A DNA stretch of 64,000 nucleotides from Pipra filicauda (taxonomy: Eukaryota > Chordata > Aves > Passeriformes > Pipridae): NCBI RefSeq assembly GCF_003945595.2, contig NW_024104509.1:1860001-1924000 (forward strand). Reading direction: 5' to 3'. The notes under the pieces were generated by a model. The model was not told the DNA's origin, searched no databases, and saw nothing but the letters and a program-made list of their open reading frames with translations. A program made the position numbers and the translations under genes. Positions 1 to 12,748 of this stretch are shown piece after piece; the stretch's first letter is position 1, and each line of letters opens with the position of its first letter.

Positions 1-714
1 TAGATACAGAAGAGTCTACCAGGAAAAAACCACTCACTACTGAATCAATGGGAACAAACTCTGATCAGACTGCAGAAAGATCAGTCAATCACAGCTGAAA
101 TCCTCCGACTCCTTTCTTTTATATCCAAACCATGGCTGAAAACTGAATAGCTTCCACTGAATGATTTCATCCAAAAGATGTCTATAACAGTGTGACTGGG
201 ACAGTGGTCAGTCTCATGAGTTAGTTCAATAAGTGGTCTCCTCAAGTCCTCATGCCCGTTTAATATAGGGCAAATATAGAGAAAAAGATAGAGAATCTCC
301 TTCCAAAGCAAATGAAGACAGCCCTTTTTTATGAGAATCTGTAGTTAATTTGCACATACCATTTCATTTGTACTCTGGCTTACCACCAACATTTGCACCC
401 TGAATAAATCAATTTTTAAATTTAAATGTTCCTAATTTAAAATATAAAATTTGTTTGTCATAACCCAGAAGAGAAGAGGTTGCCAAAAGAAAAGCATCTC
501 ATCCTGACAAGTCTTGTCTAATTGTAAGCAATAATAAATAGTTGAACAGCAATTGAACAATTAAATAATTGAGTGATGAGTTCAGTTGACACAGTTTTTC
601 ATGCTGGTAGTAGTTCCCCACTGCAGCAGTAGGCAGGCTGGTTGAAGCCTAGACTCCTAGCCCCTTATTTACCAATTTATCCATGCTTTTCATTAGGTGG
701 GTTACGAATCACTT
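1..714. other. Intergenic, nothing recognised
   Basis: AT-rich single-copy-looking sequence. The short open frames here have no recognisable domain, no plausible splice context and no similarity I recognise. No RNA gene or clear repeat was seen. Confidence 0.6.
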
Positions 715-1010
715 CAGAGTAGGGTGACCAAGGTAGCTAAAGGCTGGAGCATCTGACCCAGAAGGAGGTTAAGGAGGACTGTCCTGCTGCCTCCAGCTCT
801 CTGACAGGATGCCATAGAGGAAACTGAGCTAGATCCTTCCCAGAATTGCACAGCAAGAAGATAAGATGTAAGAGAAACACAGGAAATGCTGGCTAGATTT
901 AAAAAAAATAAAAATTCACAGTGAGATGGTCAGAGACCAGGCTGTCATGGATGCTGTGCGACCTCCATCCTTGGAGCTATTCTGAACTCAGCCAGACAGG
1001 ATCTGTCTAC
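715..1010 (+). repeat. Old CR1 LINE fragment (3' end of ORF2/3' UTR), sense
   Basis: The text follows the CR1 3' region in order, though heavily diverged. It has an equivalent of the 'lysine-glycine-leucine-glutamate' stretch near 735-755 (aaaggctggagcatct). A 'gatccttcccagaattgcaca' type segment near 832-852 follows. The sequence 'aaaattcacagtgag' at about 911-925 matches the CR1 'aaattcttcacagtgag'. Finally 'ctccatccttggag' at 963-976 is the highly conserved CR1 motif. Indels are frequent, so this is an ancient copy. The boundaries are approximate because the 3' 8-mer repeat is not visible. Confidence 0.6.
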
Positions 1011-3527
1011 TTCAGCAGGCCCACATGTGAGTAAAGTTTTGGTCTTGACCTTCAGAGGTGCTTTTAAACTGAAGTTATTCTACAATTCTCTGGTTGAAAT
1101 TGAAATTCCACTGGACACAAATAAATCCAGTATTGTCAGGTGCAATTATTGAAAATACCCAAGATAGATGTCTCAAAAAATCTGAGGCATTTAAACAAAA
1201 AAACCAACCAAACAAACAAACAAAAAAAGTACAAAAACCCCCAATCAAACAAACCAAAACTGTAAGTCTTTACTACCAGCATTGGTCTTCTATTTTCATA
1301 AACTTTGTTAAGTTAACTTCATGTTTCTCTGCTCAGTTCATGCAGTTAAAATACTTTCATATTCTCTGATGACAACATGATTTTATAGATAGGAAGCTGT
1401 CAGAAAAAAAGAATTTAGTCAAGAAAGTTCATTGCAAAACCTGGTCAGAATAAAATCAATCTGATTGACAGCACTGAGTGAGAAGATGAGACTACTGAGA
1501 GTGCCACAGTGTTTCTCTGACAGCTCCCCTGATCGACTAAGTGAAAGCTACATTTCCACATCTACTGGAGTATCAAATCAAATCCTACCATGGCCCTTCT
1601 GGGAATGGTGTCAGGTCATGGTAAGCTGAACCTCATGCCTAGGTAATATATGAAGGGCTTTGCCCTCACCACAGCTCTTGAGAAGCTTGATGGGAGTTGG
1701 AAATTCCAGATAGAAGTTCTGAACAGCTTCAGGAAAGATGAACAGAGCTGCATCATTGTATGTGAATAATTCTTGTCACTGTCTGTGAGCAATGTTAAAG
1801 GCAATAACAACCAGGGTTTACAAAAGCAGTATGAACTTCTCTATCTGCAAGGACAAGTTTTCCCTTCCATAGAACAGGCCATTCTCTGTATCTCATTGTC
1901 CCTGTGGCAAAAAAATCTGGCATCATCTGACTGTGATTTGACAATGAAGGTGTAGCTATGAGCACCAAATATTATTTGGAGGTTTCTTCATACTAGGCCA
2001 CTGAATGCATAGACTGGGTGATAATTCAGGACAGCTCAAATCTTTGTCCACCTTCTATGTTAAGCAAGCAGTGCTGTTCCAGGTTCTCAATGGATACTGT
2101 TTGTGGAAATTAAACTTCTCCCAGATTTTCTGGTCAGGAAATGAGAAATGACAGAAAAGATAATTTTCAAAGCAAGCATTTCAGACTAATAAGAATATAG
2201 AGGTTATTTTCTGAAAATGGACCTATATTGTTCACTTCTACTGAAAAAAATTTATTTTGCAGCATTTTATAAATAAGAAGATGTTTCAGAAAAACAGAAA
2301 GGGTATTCAGAAATATAGAATGCATTTCAGAATTTTTGAGTTACTTTTCCAGGTAACAATATTTAACAATACTGAAAGAACAATACCTTGATGAATTCCT
2401 TATTTGTTTCTCAGTCCATGGAACTCACTTTCATACAATAAAGTTTCTATAAATACAGAAATAAATTTCAGAAAATCTTAATTATCTTACACAAATAGAT
2501 TTCACCTTATAATGATAGTACTTAAAATGAGAGAAAAAAGGGAGATTACTCAAACCAAAAATATATTACAGATTTAAAATTAAGTCTGTATGTGTGTATA
2601 CACTTGATGTCAAGTGGAGATAATCTTCTTAAAGAGTCCGAGACCAAAGTAATTTGTCCAGTTTTTAGTGGAATAAGTAAACAGAGAAGAGAAAATAGCC
2701 AAGGTCTTCCTAGCTGTTCCCAGCATGAAGACACATCAAAGTTAAACTTCAAAGCTCCTAGTACCCTGCTGTTGTTGTTGCAATCTCTGTTTGGAGAGCT
2801 GCCTTTTATGCTGGTTTTCGGTTGGTTGCTTCATCTGTTTGTGATTTTATTGTTGTTATTGTTTTTTTGACTTTTTTGTGGCTTTAGGTTTTGGTTTTAT
2901 TTTATATTAATTTTTTTTACTGATAAATTTAGATATCTTCAATATTTATCTTCACAAAGTGACTTCCAAGTAAAAGTTTCTCCCATATAACTCCAGGGAA
3001 ATAGTGGGTTTGCTGAATATTGCTCAGTTTCTGTATGTCATTGAAAGTTTTCTGGAGACATCTTGTTACATGTTTGTTTTTTGCACAGCCTGGAAGGTGA
3101 AACAGTACCAAAACCATGACTGTAGTGAATATATTCTCTAAGAGATAGTAAGGTAAAATTAATAGTCGATCCTTGAAGCTCCTGGGGAGGCATAAGCAGA
3201 CAAAATGTAACTTTGAATGCTCTACAGTCACCTGTGGCTGTCAGCATAGTTGAACAACCTTTAGCAGAAGGTCTACTACAAGATATTTGAAGCAGGAACA
3301 AAAAAGGAAAAAAAAAGAACCTGACATGGTGCCCTTGAAACAGATCAATAGTAGGCAGAGTAGAGGAGTAGCCAACTTTTTGGGTCATAGTTTTATGTAA
3401 CAGTGACAATATTTGATTGTTGATTTTGATATATTTATACTGCTCAGAAAATATTCTTGCTGTAGGCCAATTCCTATGTAAATAGTAAATAAATTATAGA
3501 TCCCTATTTAGTGCCATTTTTTGCAGT
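1011..3527. other. Intergenic; one A/C-rich tract, otherwise nothing recognised
   Basis: AT-rich sequence without a supported gene. An A/C low-complexity tract at about 1193-1260 (repeats of AAAC and CCAA) produces paired spurious open frames on both strands. The T/G-rich stretch at 2770-2900 is similarly simple on the other strand. Confidence 0.5.
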
Positions 3528-3722
3528 AATCATAGAATCATAATGTAATTTGTGTTGGAAGGAACCTTAAAGATCACCTTGTTACAACCCCTGCCCCTGA
3601 TTCCACCATGGGCAGAGACACCTTCAATTAGAGACATTGCTCAAAGCCCCATCCAACCTGGTATTGAACAATTTCAGGGATGAGGAATCCACAACTCTGT
3701 GTCAGTGCCTCCCACCCTCACA
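3528..3722 (-). repeat. CR1 LINE 3' end, antisense
   Basis: It begins with the reverse complement of the CR1 terminal 8-mer repeat (atcatagaatcataatg at 3530-3546). Then comes the 'gttggaaggaacctt' motif (3554-3568), the typical antisense start of CR1 3' ends. Further in, 'cccatccaacctggtattgaaca' type text and 'ggaatccacaactctgtg' continue the same order. Only the last ~190 bp of the element are present, as expected for a 5'-truncated LINE copy. Divergence is moderate. Confidence 0.78.
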
Positions 3723-6700
3723 TTAATCTGCTTCAGGATGCTCTACACAGACACAGAACAAAGAATACATCTCTGAATAAATGCATTTGGATTTTTATCT
3801 TATTTAATTTTAGCATATATGCAAATAGAATTACCTTCACTGCCTCAATATAGGGAAAACCAGCCATGTGTCTAAGACTCATCACTTTTTTTTGTAGACA
3901 CAAGGAGGTGCAATTGATCTTTTTTCTTTTTCACTTTTTTTTTTTTTTAATTTGAACTTCAACACTTTAATGAAAATTAATGTCCCATGACCTTTGATGT
4001 TTTTCTTTGGCATTTGCTTTTTGGCTTAGATGAAAACAGAACATAGTCAATATACATTTTCTTTTGCTCCTACCTAAAATAAGTGACCTGTTCTTCGAGT
4101 AGCACAGCTATATTATTTTCTCATTGGTGTTTCTGTTTCCTTGCTAACAACATCCCATGTCCTGCTTGTGAAGATGTAGGAAGAAAAATGGGTCATGAGA
4201 AAATCTCCAAACTGTCATGATACTGAGACCTCTTTTGCTTGTAAAAGATGTGAAAGTTCCATTGTATGGGATTAGTAGATTGTATTAAGGATGAAGTTCA
4301 TGAGAGATTTCTGCACTATAAGGAGAGAGTATGAGTTCAGTGTGAAGAACATTTCAGGCTGCCAGTTCTGTTGAAGTTATTGATAAAAATCTGCAATTCA
4401 TATTTTAGATCAATCGTCAGCCATCTTTCTCTCTGACAAAAGGGAAAAAAAAATTTTAAAAAAAAAGCGCTTTTCATTTGACATTGGTAGTGTTTATCAT
4501 CTACATTATTCCAGTGCAATCAACTACTAGTGTGATTTAGCACATTTGAGCAGTGCTTGTATGTAAAATCTTCTTGTAACCTACTGGGCAAAATCAGTCA
4601 TATTATATTTAATTGTATTTCTACAACTTATGTTATGTTGTAGGAATATGTTATGTTGTTCCTGAATTTTGTGTAACATACATGATGTCATAGACATGGA
4701 AAACTCAAGACCAAAACATAATGTCCCGATAGATTTACTGCTAACAGCACCACCAACAGAGTTAAAGACAAGTACACCAAACACTCCACAGACTTTGTGA
4801 TCATGTCAGATCATGTGCTGACTGTTACTCACAGTCACCTTTTTGTGTTGATGCACTGTTGGTATTCAGCTTTGTTTGTCTGACTGCTAGGAATCTTGAC
4901 TGTTAAACTCACTTCCTGTTTCCTTTCCCCAGAAAAGTATTGTCTCCTTTTATTCTGAACAATTACCTAGTACTCATGATTCAGCAATTATTTGTTATTT
5001 TGCTCATGTTTTTTTGTAGGTGGGAAACATGAAGACAGAAGCAGCACTGCTACAAAGACATTCCTTGAGCATTTCAACAAAAGCTACATGGATGTGCTGT
5101 TGTCTTTAGATTTTAACTAGCAGTTCTTTTGCTCACAGTCCCTTGCTTCTTTTGGGCAACACTTTATCCTGTATCTCTTTCCTAGCTCTTCCTTTAAAAG
5201 CCATACTAACAAGACTGCTCTGACTGACATGGTAATATCTTTGCCCCAAAGCTCCCTTAAACAGTGCCTTAGGTGTTGGGTTTTTTGTATCAGTGTTCAG
5301 GTCACATTACTCAGCTTCTGCTCACACCTCTCCACATTTTTGGAGTGTGATGGCTTTCATTGCTTTAGCTATCCGTTCTCACAACTGCGCTTTTTGTTTC
5401 TTCTATTTACTCTGTGTGAAAAGGCATGATTACATTGTCCTGTGACTTTTCACTCAGCCTTTCTATACAATAAAGCTATATTCTCTTTTGTTCCTTTCTT
5501 GTGTCATAATTTGCTTATTTCTAACCTTCCTGAGGTTAATAGACTCTACTAATTTGTCCTCCTGTGATGAAAACAAATTTATAGCATCCTCCAGTTTTCA
5601 AATTTTATCTGTTGATTTATAAAAAACCTTAAAAAGCTGGTTGCATTTTTCACTTTCTTATCCTCTAAAGGCAAAATTATATTTAGAAGAAATAAAAATT
5701 CTTAATTGTATTTTTAAGTAGTATGTTGAGATCCTGGACATACCAAAAATTTCATTATTTATCTGACAAAAATGAGACAAGAACTGTAATCTTGGCTCCT
5801 TGTTGGTTGTAGTACTTTGCTCCCTGTCCCTCCATGACAAGTGACACTCCAAAGGCTTCGCTTATGGATACGATTTATTTATTCTATTTCTAAGAAGCAA
5901 TCCTGGATCCATCCTTATTACCTGCACTTGTATGACAAGTCGAGCTAATTAATCTGTTTTAAAAGTCAGTGCAAACCCTAACTACTCTCTAGCAGTGACA
6001 ACTGCTTAGTAATCATTGCAGTGATCACTTTGTCCTGCAAAGAAAGGACATCTCACCATCTCATTTACTACTCCGAAAATGAAAATAGCACGTTTTGCAA
6101 GAAGCTGAAGATGAATTTGTGATTGTACTCAGTATCTCAGCTTTGAAACAACTGGATCACCACAACAAAACAGAACCTCTGCTACTTTATTTCAGTTTTT
6201 TTGCTTGCAGTTCCTCCACTCAAGTGACCAGCAAAACCATCACCTTCAGTGAGACATGTTGCACACCCAGCACACAAAACTATCTGAGAGGTAATGCTCA
6301 CTCGACATCATTTCAGTGATACCCCTTCCTGCATATTACCAGGAGTGGAGCTGCAATTACCAGGAGAGGTACCTCTTCTACTGCTGGTCGTTCCTATCAT
6401 TGCTTATGCAGGCATGTTCTGTGAAAAGGGTTGCGGAAGTAAGTGGTAGTTTTAGCACAAGAATATTCCCTGCATTTACAATTTGATAATGTTTGTTTCT
6501 CATTTAATATTTAATGAGTGACAATCAGTTCTTTGAAAGATTATAAACAGTGAGAAACTAGACAGGTTAACCAGCTCATGAAAAGTCCTCAAGGCCAGGT
6601 CATTCTGAGGTATCAGTTTAATGTTTAGAAATAAGTCCTTCTGTGTCATATAAAAAAAAAAAAAGTGGTGAAAAATGCGTAGTGAAGTAAGAAACATATG

Positions 6701-6749
6701 AAGTTTGTATTAAAGCAAATTCCATTCAGTAATATTGGTGATTCAGAAG
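3723..6749. other. Intergenic, nothing recognised
   Basis: About 3 kb of AT-rich sequence with homopolymer T and A runs (for example around 3935-3948 and 6649-6664). All open frames are under 80 codons and lack recognisable domains. Confidence 0.55.
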
Positions 6750-7190
6750 GAAGGACAGCAACGTGTCCATTAGCCAACAGTGTGACCTTGAGGCCAAGAA
6801 GATCAAGAGTATCCTGGGTTGCATCGGGAAGGGCACTGCCGGCAGGTCTCAGGAGGTGATCCTGCCCATCTCCTCAACCCAGTTGAGGTCATATCTGAAA
6901 TGCAGTGTCCATTTCTGGGCTCCTCAGGACAAGAGAGAATGGAGCAGGTCCAGTAGAGGGCAACAGAGTTAACTGGGAGACTGGAGCAACTATTTTATGA
7001 GGAAAGGCTGAGAAAGTCAAGCCTGTTCAGCCTCGAAAAGAGACAACTGAGAGGGGAACTCATCAGTGTCTGTAAATATCTGAAGGGAGGGCGCCAAGCG
7101 GAAGGAGCCAGGCTCTTCTTGGTGGTGACAAGCAATAGGACAAGAGGCAGAGGGCAGAAAGTGATGCACGGTGAGTTCCACTTGACTGTA
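6750..7190 (+). repeat. CR1 LINE, outer copy of a nested pair, left part
   Basis: Sense CR1 covering the C-terminal end of ORF2 and the 3' region. The frame around 6763-6970 carries CR1 text (segments such as QQCDLEAKKIKSILGCI and VHFWAPQ). This is followed by 'aggaaaggctgagaaagtcaagcctgttcagcctcgaaaagag' type sequence. It breaks off at about 7190 after 'gagttccacttgactgta', and the expected continuation ('gataaacttctttactg') appears 1.3 kb later at 8487. The copy is interrupted by stops and frameshifts and is not coding today. The left edge is approximate. Confidence 0.85.
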
Positions 7191-8161
7191 ATCACACAGC
7201 ACCTACAGGATGGACAAGGGATCAGACCCAGCCAGCATGGGTTTAGGAAGGGCAGGTCCTCTCTGACCAACCTGATCTCCTTTTATGATCAGGTGACCTG
7301 CCTGGTGGATGAGGGGAAGGTTGTGGATGTGGTCTGTCTGGACTTCAGCAAAGTCTTTGATACCATCTCCCACAGCAAACTCCTGGAAAAGCTGGCAGCC
7401 CACGGCTTGGGCAGGGGCACTCACTCTGTGCTGGGTTAGGAACTGGCTGGAGGGCCGGGCCCAGAGAGTGGTGGTGAACGGGGCTGCATCCAATTGGCGG
7501 CCGGGCACTAGTGGTGTCACCCAGGGATCAGCGTTGGGCCCAGTTCTGTTTAATATCTTTACTGATGATTTAGGTGAGGGGATTGAATCCATCATCAGCA
7601 AATTTGCAGATGACACAAAGCTGGAGGGGAGTGTAAATCAGCTGGAAGGCAGGAGGGCTCTGCAGAGGACCTGCACAGTCTGGATAGATGGGCTGAATCC
7701 AGTGGGATGAGGTTCAACAAAACCAAGTACCGGGTCCTGCACTTTGGCACAACAACCCCCTGCAGCGCTACAGGCTGGGCACAGAATGGCTGGAGAGCAG
7801 CCAGGAAGAAAGGGACCTGAGAGTTTGGATTGACAGGAAGCTGAACATGAGCCAGCAGTGTGCCCAGGTGGCCAAGAAGGCCAAGGGCATCCTGGCCTGG
7901 ATCAGGAACAGTGTGGCCAACAGGACCAGGGAAGTGATTCTGCCCCTGTACTCAGCACTGGTGAAGCCACACCTGGAGTACTGTGTCCAGTTCTGGGCCC
8001 CTCAGTTCAGGAAGGATATTGAGGTGCTGGAGCAGTTCCAGAGAAGAGCAACAAGGCTGGTGAAGGGACATGAGCAGAAGTCCTATGAGAAGAGGCTGAG
8101 GGAGCTGGGGTTGTTTAACCTGGAGAAGACGAGCCTCAGGGGAGACCTCATCACTCTCTAA
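7191..8161 (+). pseudogene. CR1 ORF2 reverse transcriptase remnant
   Basis: This is the broken coding part of the inner CR1. In one frame (about 7191-7437) RT palm text includes [10 protein letters not shown], the motif carrying the first catalytic aspartate. A frameshift near 7420-7440 moves the reading to another frame with [16 protein letters not shown] and FADDTK (about 7515-7620), the second catalytic motif. Another shift before 7847 leads to the C-terminal part ([14 protein letters not shown] and VQFWAPQ), which stops at 8161. The N-terminal endonuclease is absent. The copy cannot make a functional enzyme as it stands. Identification rests on recognised CR1 ORF2 motifs. Confidence 0.85.
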
Positions 8162-8486
8162 AACTCCTTGAAAGGAGGTTGTAGCCAGGTGGGGGGTGGC
8201 CTCTTCTCCCAGGCAGCTATCAGTAAGACAAGAGGGCATGGTCCTAAGCTCTGCCAGGGGAGATTTAGGTTAGATACTAGGAAGAAATTTTTTACAGAGA
8301 GGGTAAGCAGGCATTGGAATGGGCTGCCCAGGGAGTTGGTGGATTCTCCATCCCTGGAGGTTTTTAAGATGAGACTGGATGTGGCACTTAGTGCCATGGT
8401 CTAGTAACCCAGTGATGTTGGATCAAGAGTTGGACTTGATGATCTCGGAGGTCTTTTCCAACCCAGCTGATTCTCGAATCGTATGA
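7191..8486 (+). repeat. CR1 LINE, inner copy inserted into another CR1
   Basis: A 5'-truncated CR1 of about 1.3 kb running from the middle of the reverse transcriptase domain to the 3' terminus. It begins with codons for ITQHLQDGQGIRPSQHGF and ends with 'gaggtcttttccaacccagctgattctcgaatcgtatgat', which is the CR1 3' tail with its degenerate 8-mer repeats. The sequence is less diverged than the other CR1 copies in the window, consistent with its being the younger insertion. The flanking outer CR1 resumes directly after it. No convincing target-site duplication is visible, which is usual for CR1. Confidence 0.88.
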
Positions 8487-8706
8487 TAAAGATAAACTTC
8501 TTTACTGCACAGGTGACTGTGCATTGGAACAGGTTGCCCAGAGAGGCTGGGGAATCTGCCTCACTGGAAAAATTCAAGAACCGTCTGGATGCAACCCTGT
8601 ACCATGAGCTCTAGGATGAGCTTTGTGCTCTGCATGAGCAGGGAGGTTGGATCAGATGACCTGTGATCCCTTACTGCCTGACCTATCTGTGATTCTGTGA
8701 AACTCT
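8487..8706 (+). repeat. CR1 LINE, outer copy of the nested pair, right part
   Basis: It resumes the outer CR1 exactly where the left part stopped: 'aacttctttactg', then 'cattggaacaggttgcccag', then the 'tctggatgcaaccctgtacc' segment, and it ends with 'cctatctgtgattctgtgaa', the CR1 3' terminal repeat. Together with 6750-7190 it forms one older element of about 660 bp, split by the inner copy. Confidence 0.85.
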
Positions 8707-11700
8707 TTGGGTACAACTACATGGTCAAAGATCCCTCTCATTTACTGGTGCATGTCAGGCCACTGTACTTTTCAAGCTTGTTTTCAGTTTCCCTTCTGAA
8801 GCAAACTACAGAGCTGCTTCTGACCAAAAAAATCCAGCTGGAAGTACAGCCTTCATGCAAAAACCTTGCAGACTTGTGCAGAAACTTCATTTTCTGCAAA
8901 ATCCAAGCAGGCTTCATTTCTTCTTGTAAATTATCAGTGTTACAGACACTCTAGAAGAGGAAAACAACATCGCATTGTATCAAGAAGTTTGGACTGAAAG
9001 TGCACTGATAGAAAATGTCACCTTCAGGGCATGGGGGACCCAACCACAGGGTGTCTCAATGCCCTCTGCACTTCAAGGACTAATCTTAAACAGTGTCAAA
9101 ATCCATTTTGTATCATATCAATCTCAGGGGCCAAGCTTTCTCTGGAATAAATGAATTAGGGTGTCATGGTGGTTAGGAAAAAGAGATTTTAGTTTTTATG
9201 TATTGTATCATTCAGAAATATAGTGTGAATTACATAGTGTGAATTACTCCATTCTGTTTTCAATCAGAATAAACTATGGAATACAAATAGTAGGTGGTGG
9301 GAAAAATAGAGGAAGTAGTGGCAATCTTTGAAATTATCTACAAGACACATTAGTTAAATAGAAATACTAAATCTCCTGACTGAAGTCTTGGACTGAAATC
9401 ACAAGAACCAGGGTCTTCAGATTTTTAAACAGCTTCATGTATTTCCTCAGCTCTTACAGGGGTTTTGGAGACACAGTCCAGGTAGAAATCTCAGTACTTC
9501 AGCAAGCCAGCAGTCTGGACTCCAGGCAGGATGTTCTTTCTTTTACCTTGCTAAAAGAACATTTTGGTTTACATTCTTTCTTTTGCTAAAAAAAAATCCT
9601 TATTCGGCCAATGTGGGAAAAACTTTCTAACAGGAATTTTACCTCAGGCTAAATTCCACACCCTTAACTAGAAATGCAACTCTAATGATTCCACAGTCAT
9701 GGCATACTTCTTCCTGTGTATTCAAACAGTCCCATGACTCCTTAAATCCTTACTCTGCATCTTTAAATATTACTGTACTGTACTGGAAACAAATGCTGGA
9801 AAAGTAAGCAAAAGATTTCTGCCTAGTTCTGCAGTCATCTTGTTAAAAGGGTACAGTATACTGTATCACCCAGCCTTCACTGAGTTCTGCTCTAACACAT
9901 TCTCAGGGGATGCATTCCAAGGTGTTCTTATCCTCTAAACAATTCTAATATGTCTAGTCATACTGTGATTGCTCCTCACCTCAATCAATACAGATCACTG
10001 AATTGAAGTATTTCTTGCCTTTACTTTCTGCTTACACCAAGTCACTATGCAAGAGGGAAAGCACACAAAATTCCTTACAGCCCACTTTCTCCACTCCTGG
10101 AGAGAAGAAATAATCCAACGACCATTTTTTCTCTTTGAAATCACCCATTCAAAGTCATCAGTCACTGAATTTTGGCATTGTTCACAGAGCAGACCCCAAG
10201 GTTGCATGGCTGCAAGTTGAGTAGTAGTAGATATTTAACTTTGTCATTTAAGCACAGATTGATTGAAATCTCTGGCAATGTCTTCAAAAAGGCTGTGTTG
10301 CAGGAATCTTAGTTTCTATTGACTTCTATGTATGTCATTATCTCAGTTTCTTATGTACTTTGCTCTGGCACAGATCTCCTCTAAGGTTTGTGATTCTCCA
10401 CAATGTTATACTCTTTTTTACTGAATCCACCACTGTGCTTAGTAAAATGGGTAACACAGTGATGGTATTAATTTGTAATGAATTTTTAATTTTAAAAGTC
10501 TTGCATAATACCGTTATTAAGTCATTTAACAGATATAAAATAAAAACACACAGACAAGCCTTATACTGAGTTTGACTCGGGAAAAGCACCACCCCTTGAG
10601 CTGAAATTAATGCAACACTTTATGGCTGCTAGCTGTATAACAAAAAGAAGATACAGAACACAGTCCAGCAGGGCAACTAAATCATTAACAGTCTGTGAAC
10701 ATGAAATTGCTTTATGAGAAGAATAAGGAACTTGCGGAAATCAGTCAAATAAAACACTAATACCATTTTACTCTTAAGAGACAAAGAACAAAGCTCATGC
10801 TTATTTATGTGACCATCTGAGCTTAAATTGGTGTTAAATTCGTCACACCACCACTACATCAGTATCACTCCATGGATGTACTGCTTATGTAAAGCTGTGG
10901 CAGGGTTTCCAGATATCATTCCTAAATATAGGCAGTTTTAAACTATATCAACTCACAGAGGTAGTTTCACAGTTGTAATATGTTTGTATAGTCTAGATAT
11001 TTGTCATGTAGGTATAATAAAGACAATCCCACTAAGCAGCAATGAATAAGCAAAGAAAACTCTTCAGATGAAATCTCAAGGTGTATATAGTAAAAGTGAC
11101 ACTTCAACAGAAAGGGTAGAAAATACTTTTAACAACTGCCACCTGGATCATCTCCATTCTGAATTTCTAGAAAAATGTGTTCCAACAGCCCAGAAGTACA
11201 ATAATGTCCTTAAAAGGGTTGAGCAAATAGAAGTGCATGAAAATTCCACAGTCAGGTTTCTTTTTCTGGAGCATGCTCAGTTTGGTGACCAAGAACTGAG
11301 AATCCAGACTGAACATTCCCTTGGTTGTCTCTTCATTGCCTCCTTATAAAGGTAAAGATCTCATCATAATGAAAAACTGTCAGTTATAAGCAAAATTAAA
11401 AGCACAGGCACAAATGTGAGAGGTATGCTGCTCTGATGTGTAAGGAACTTTTGTTGATGATGGGACAGTTCCCCCTCCTTTCTCCATCTGTTAGTGAATT
11501 CCAGGAGCCAACAATGTTCAGAAGGATTGTTGCAAGCAGTTGAGTAAGACATGGTAGGAGCACTTTAGACTGGAAAAATAGTAAATAGAACAAACAGCTA
11601 TTACTTGAAATCCCTAATCTATCATTTATTTTTTATCATGTTTGATGGCAGATATTAGTTTTCTCGTTTAGCTTTGATGTTGACTAGAGAATGACTGTGA

Positions 11701-12696
11701 AAAAGTTAAACAATAATCTTCCAAATTAATGGCAACAAAAAGTATGGTAACCTGAGTTCAGACAATCTTCACCACTTTATGAATCTTGACCATTTCACCA
11801 CTTTTGTCCTCTTTAAGCAGCATGTGTTTCTACATTTGAGGCAGGGAATTGTGACGAGAGACAACTGCATATGACAGAGATGGGAAGTTTTGGAATGAGG
11901 AATTTCAGTAGCAATAGGCTGAGGGTTGGGAGGATCAGGACATCCATTCGACCATGTCTCCCCAGGGACTCCAGGGTCATGGAGTTGGAAAAACTGAGAA
12001 TATAGCAATGGCTGGGTGGGTGGAAATGGGAATTAGGAAACAGGTCATTATCTTCTATAACACTATATGTTCCTGTCTCCCAGCCCTTGGTCACATGAGC
12101 TAATACCACCTATCTATTTACATATGTTCAGAAAACCTGGACTTTCAGGCTAAATTAGTTTTGCCTTTACTTTTTAATGAGGTTGAAATTGCATCAGTTA
12201 GAGTGTTTTACATGCCTTAGTACACAAGAAGTATACTGTAATAAATGTATTGCAGCGTAATAAATTTATTACAGCATGCCTGTAATAAATGCTGATAGAG
12301 CCTTCCTTAATCTCCGTTCGCGAAGCCTAGCCACGACACAAGAAGTTTTGAAAAGAGAAAATGATGATACAGAAAATGTGGTAACTTAAAACTTCATGTG
12401 GAAATACAAGTTTCATAGAATGAAATAAAAATTATAACAAAGATTTTTATTATGAGTATAAAAATAACCCCAAATGTGAATAAGAAGAAATTATAAATAA
12501 TATCACGAGACACTCTAATAACTAAATATGAAAATAAAGGCAGTCTGATACAGCAGTTACATTCTTATTGCTTGTTAGATGTGAGTGTTACAATGGGAAG
12601 TAAAAAAAGAACAGAACGCTGGTGGTGCAGGCTCCTCATTAAAGTGATAAATAGTTTTGGGATATATTAAAACTTGGAGAAAAATGTAGTTTCTAG
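8707..12696. other. Intergenic, nothing recognised
   Basis: AT-rich sequence without a supported gene. It contains a 14-bp direct duplication (atagtgtgaattac at 9220-9233 and 9234-9247). It also has three copies of gtaataaat around 12237-12290, one of them inside the 16-bp palindrome listed separately. Confidence 0.5.
12257..12272. repeat. 16-bp perfect palindrome
   Basis: GTAATAAATTTATTAC is its own reverse complement. Flanks TGCAGC and AGCA add partial further pairing. Two other gtaataaat copies lie nearby (about 12238 and 12282). No function can be assigned; it could be chance in AT-rich DNA or the relic of a small inverted-repeat element. Confidence 0.6.
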
Positions 12697-12748
12697 GAAC
12701 TAACCCCAACTGGTGTTGAACAGAACTAACTCCAACTAGTGTTGAACA
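12697..12748 (+). repeat. 26-bp tandem duplication
   Basis: Two adjacent copies of a 26-bp unit starting 'gaactaac', with a core 'caactggtgttgaacag' in the first copy and 'caactagtgttgaacag' in the second, differing at a few bases. It is a simple local duplication with no coding content. Confidence 0.85.
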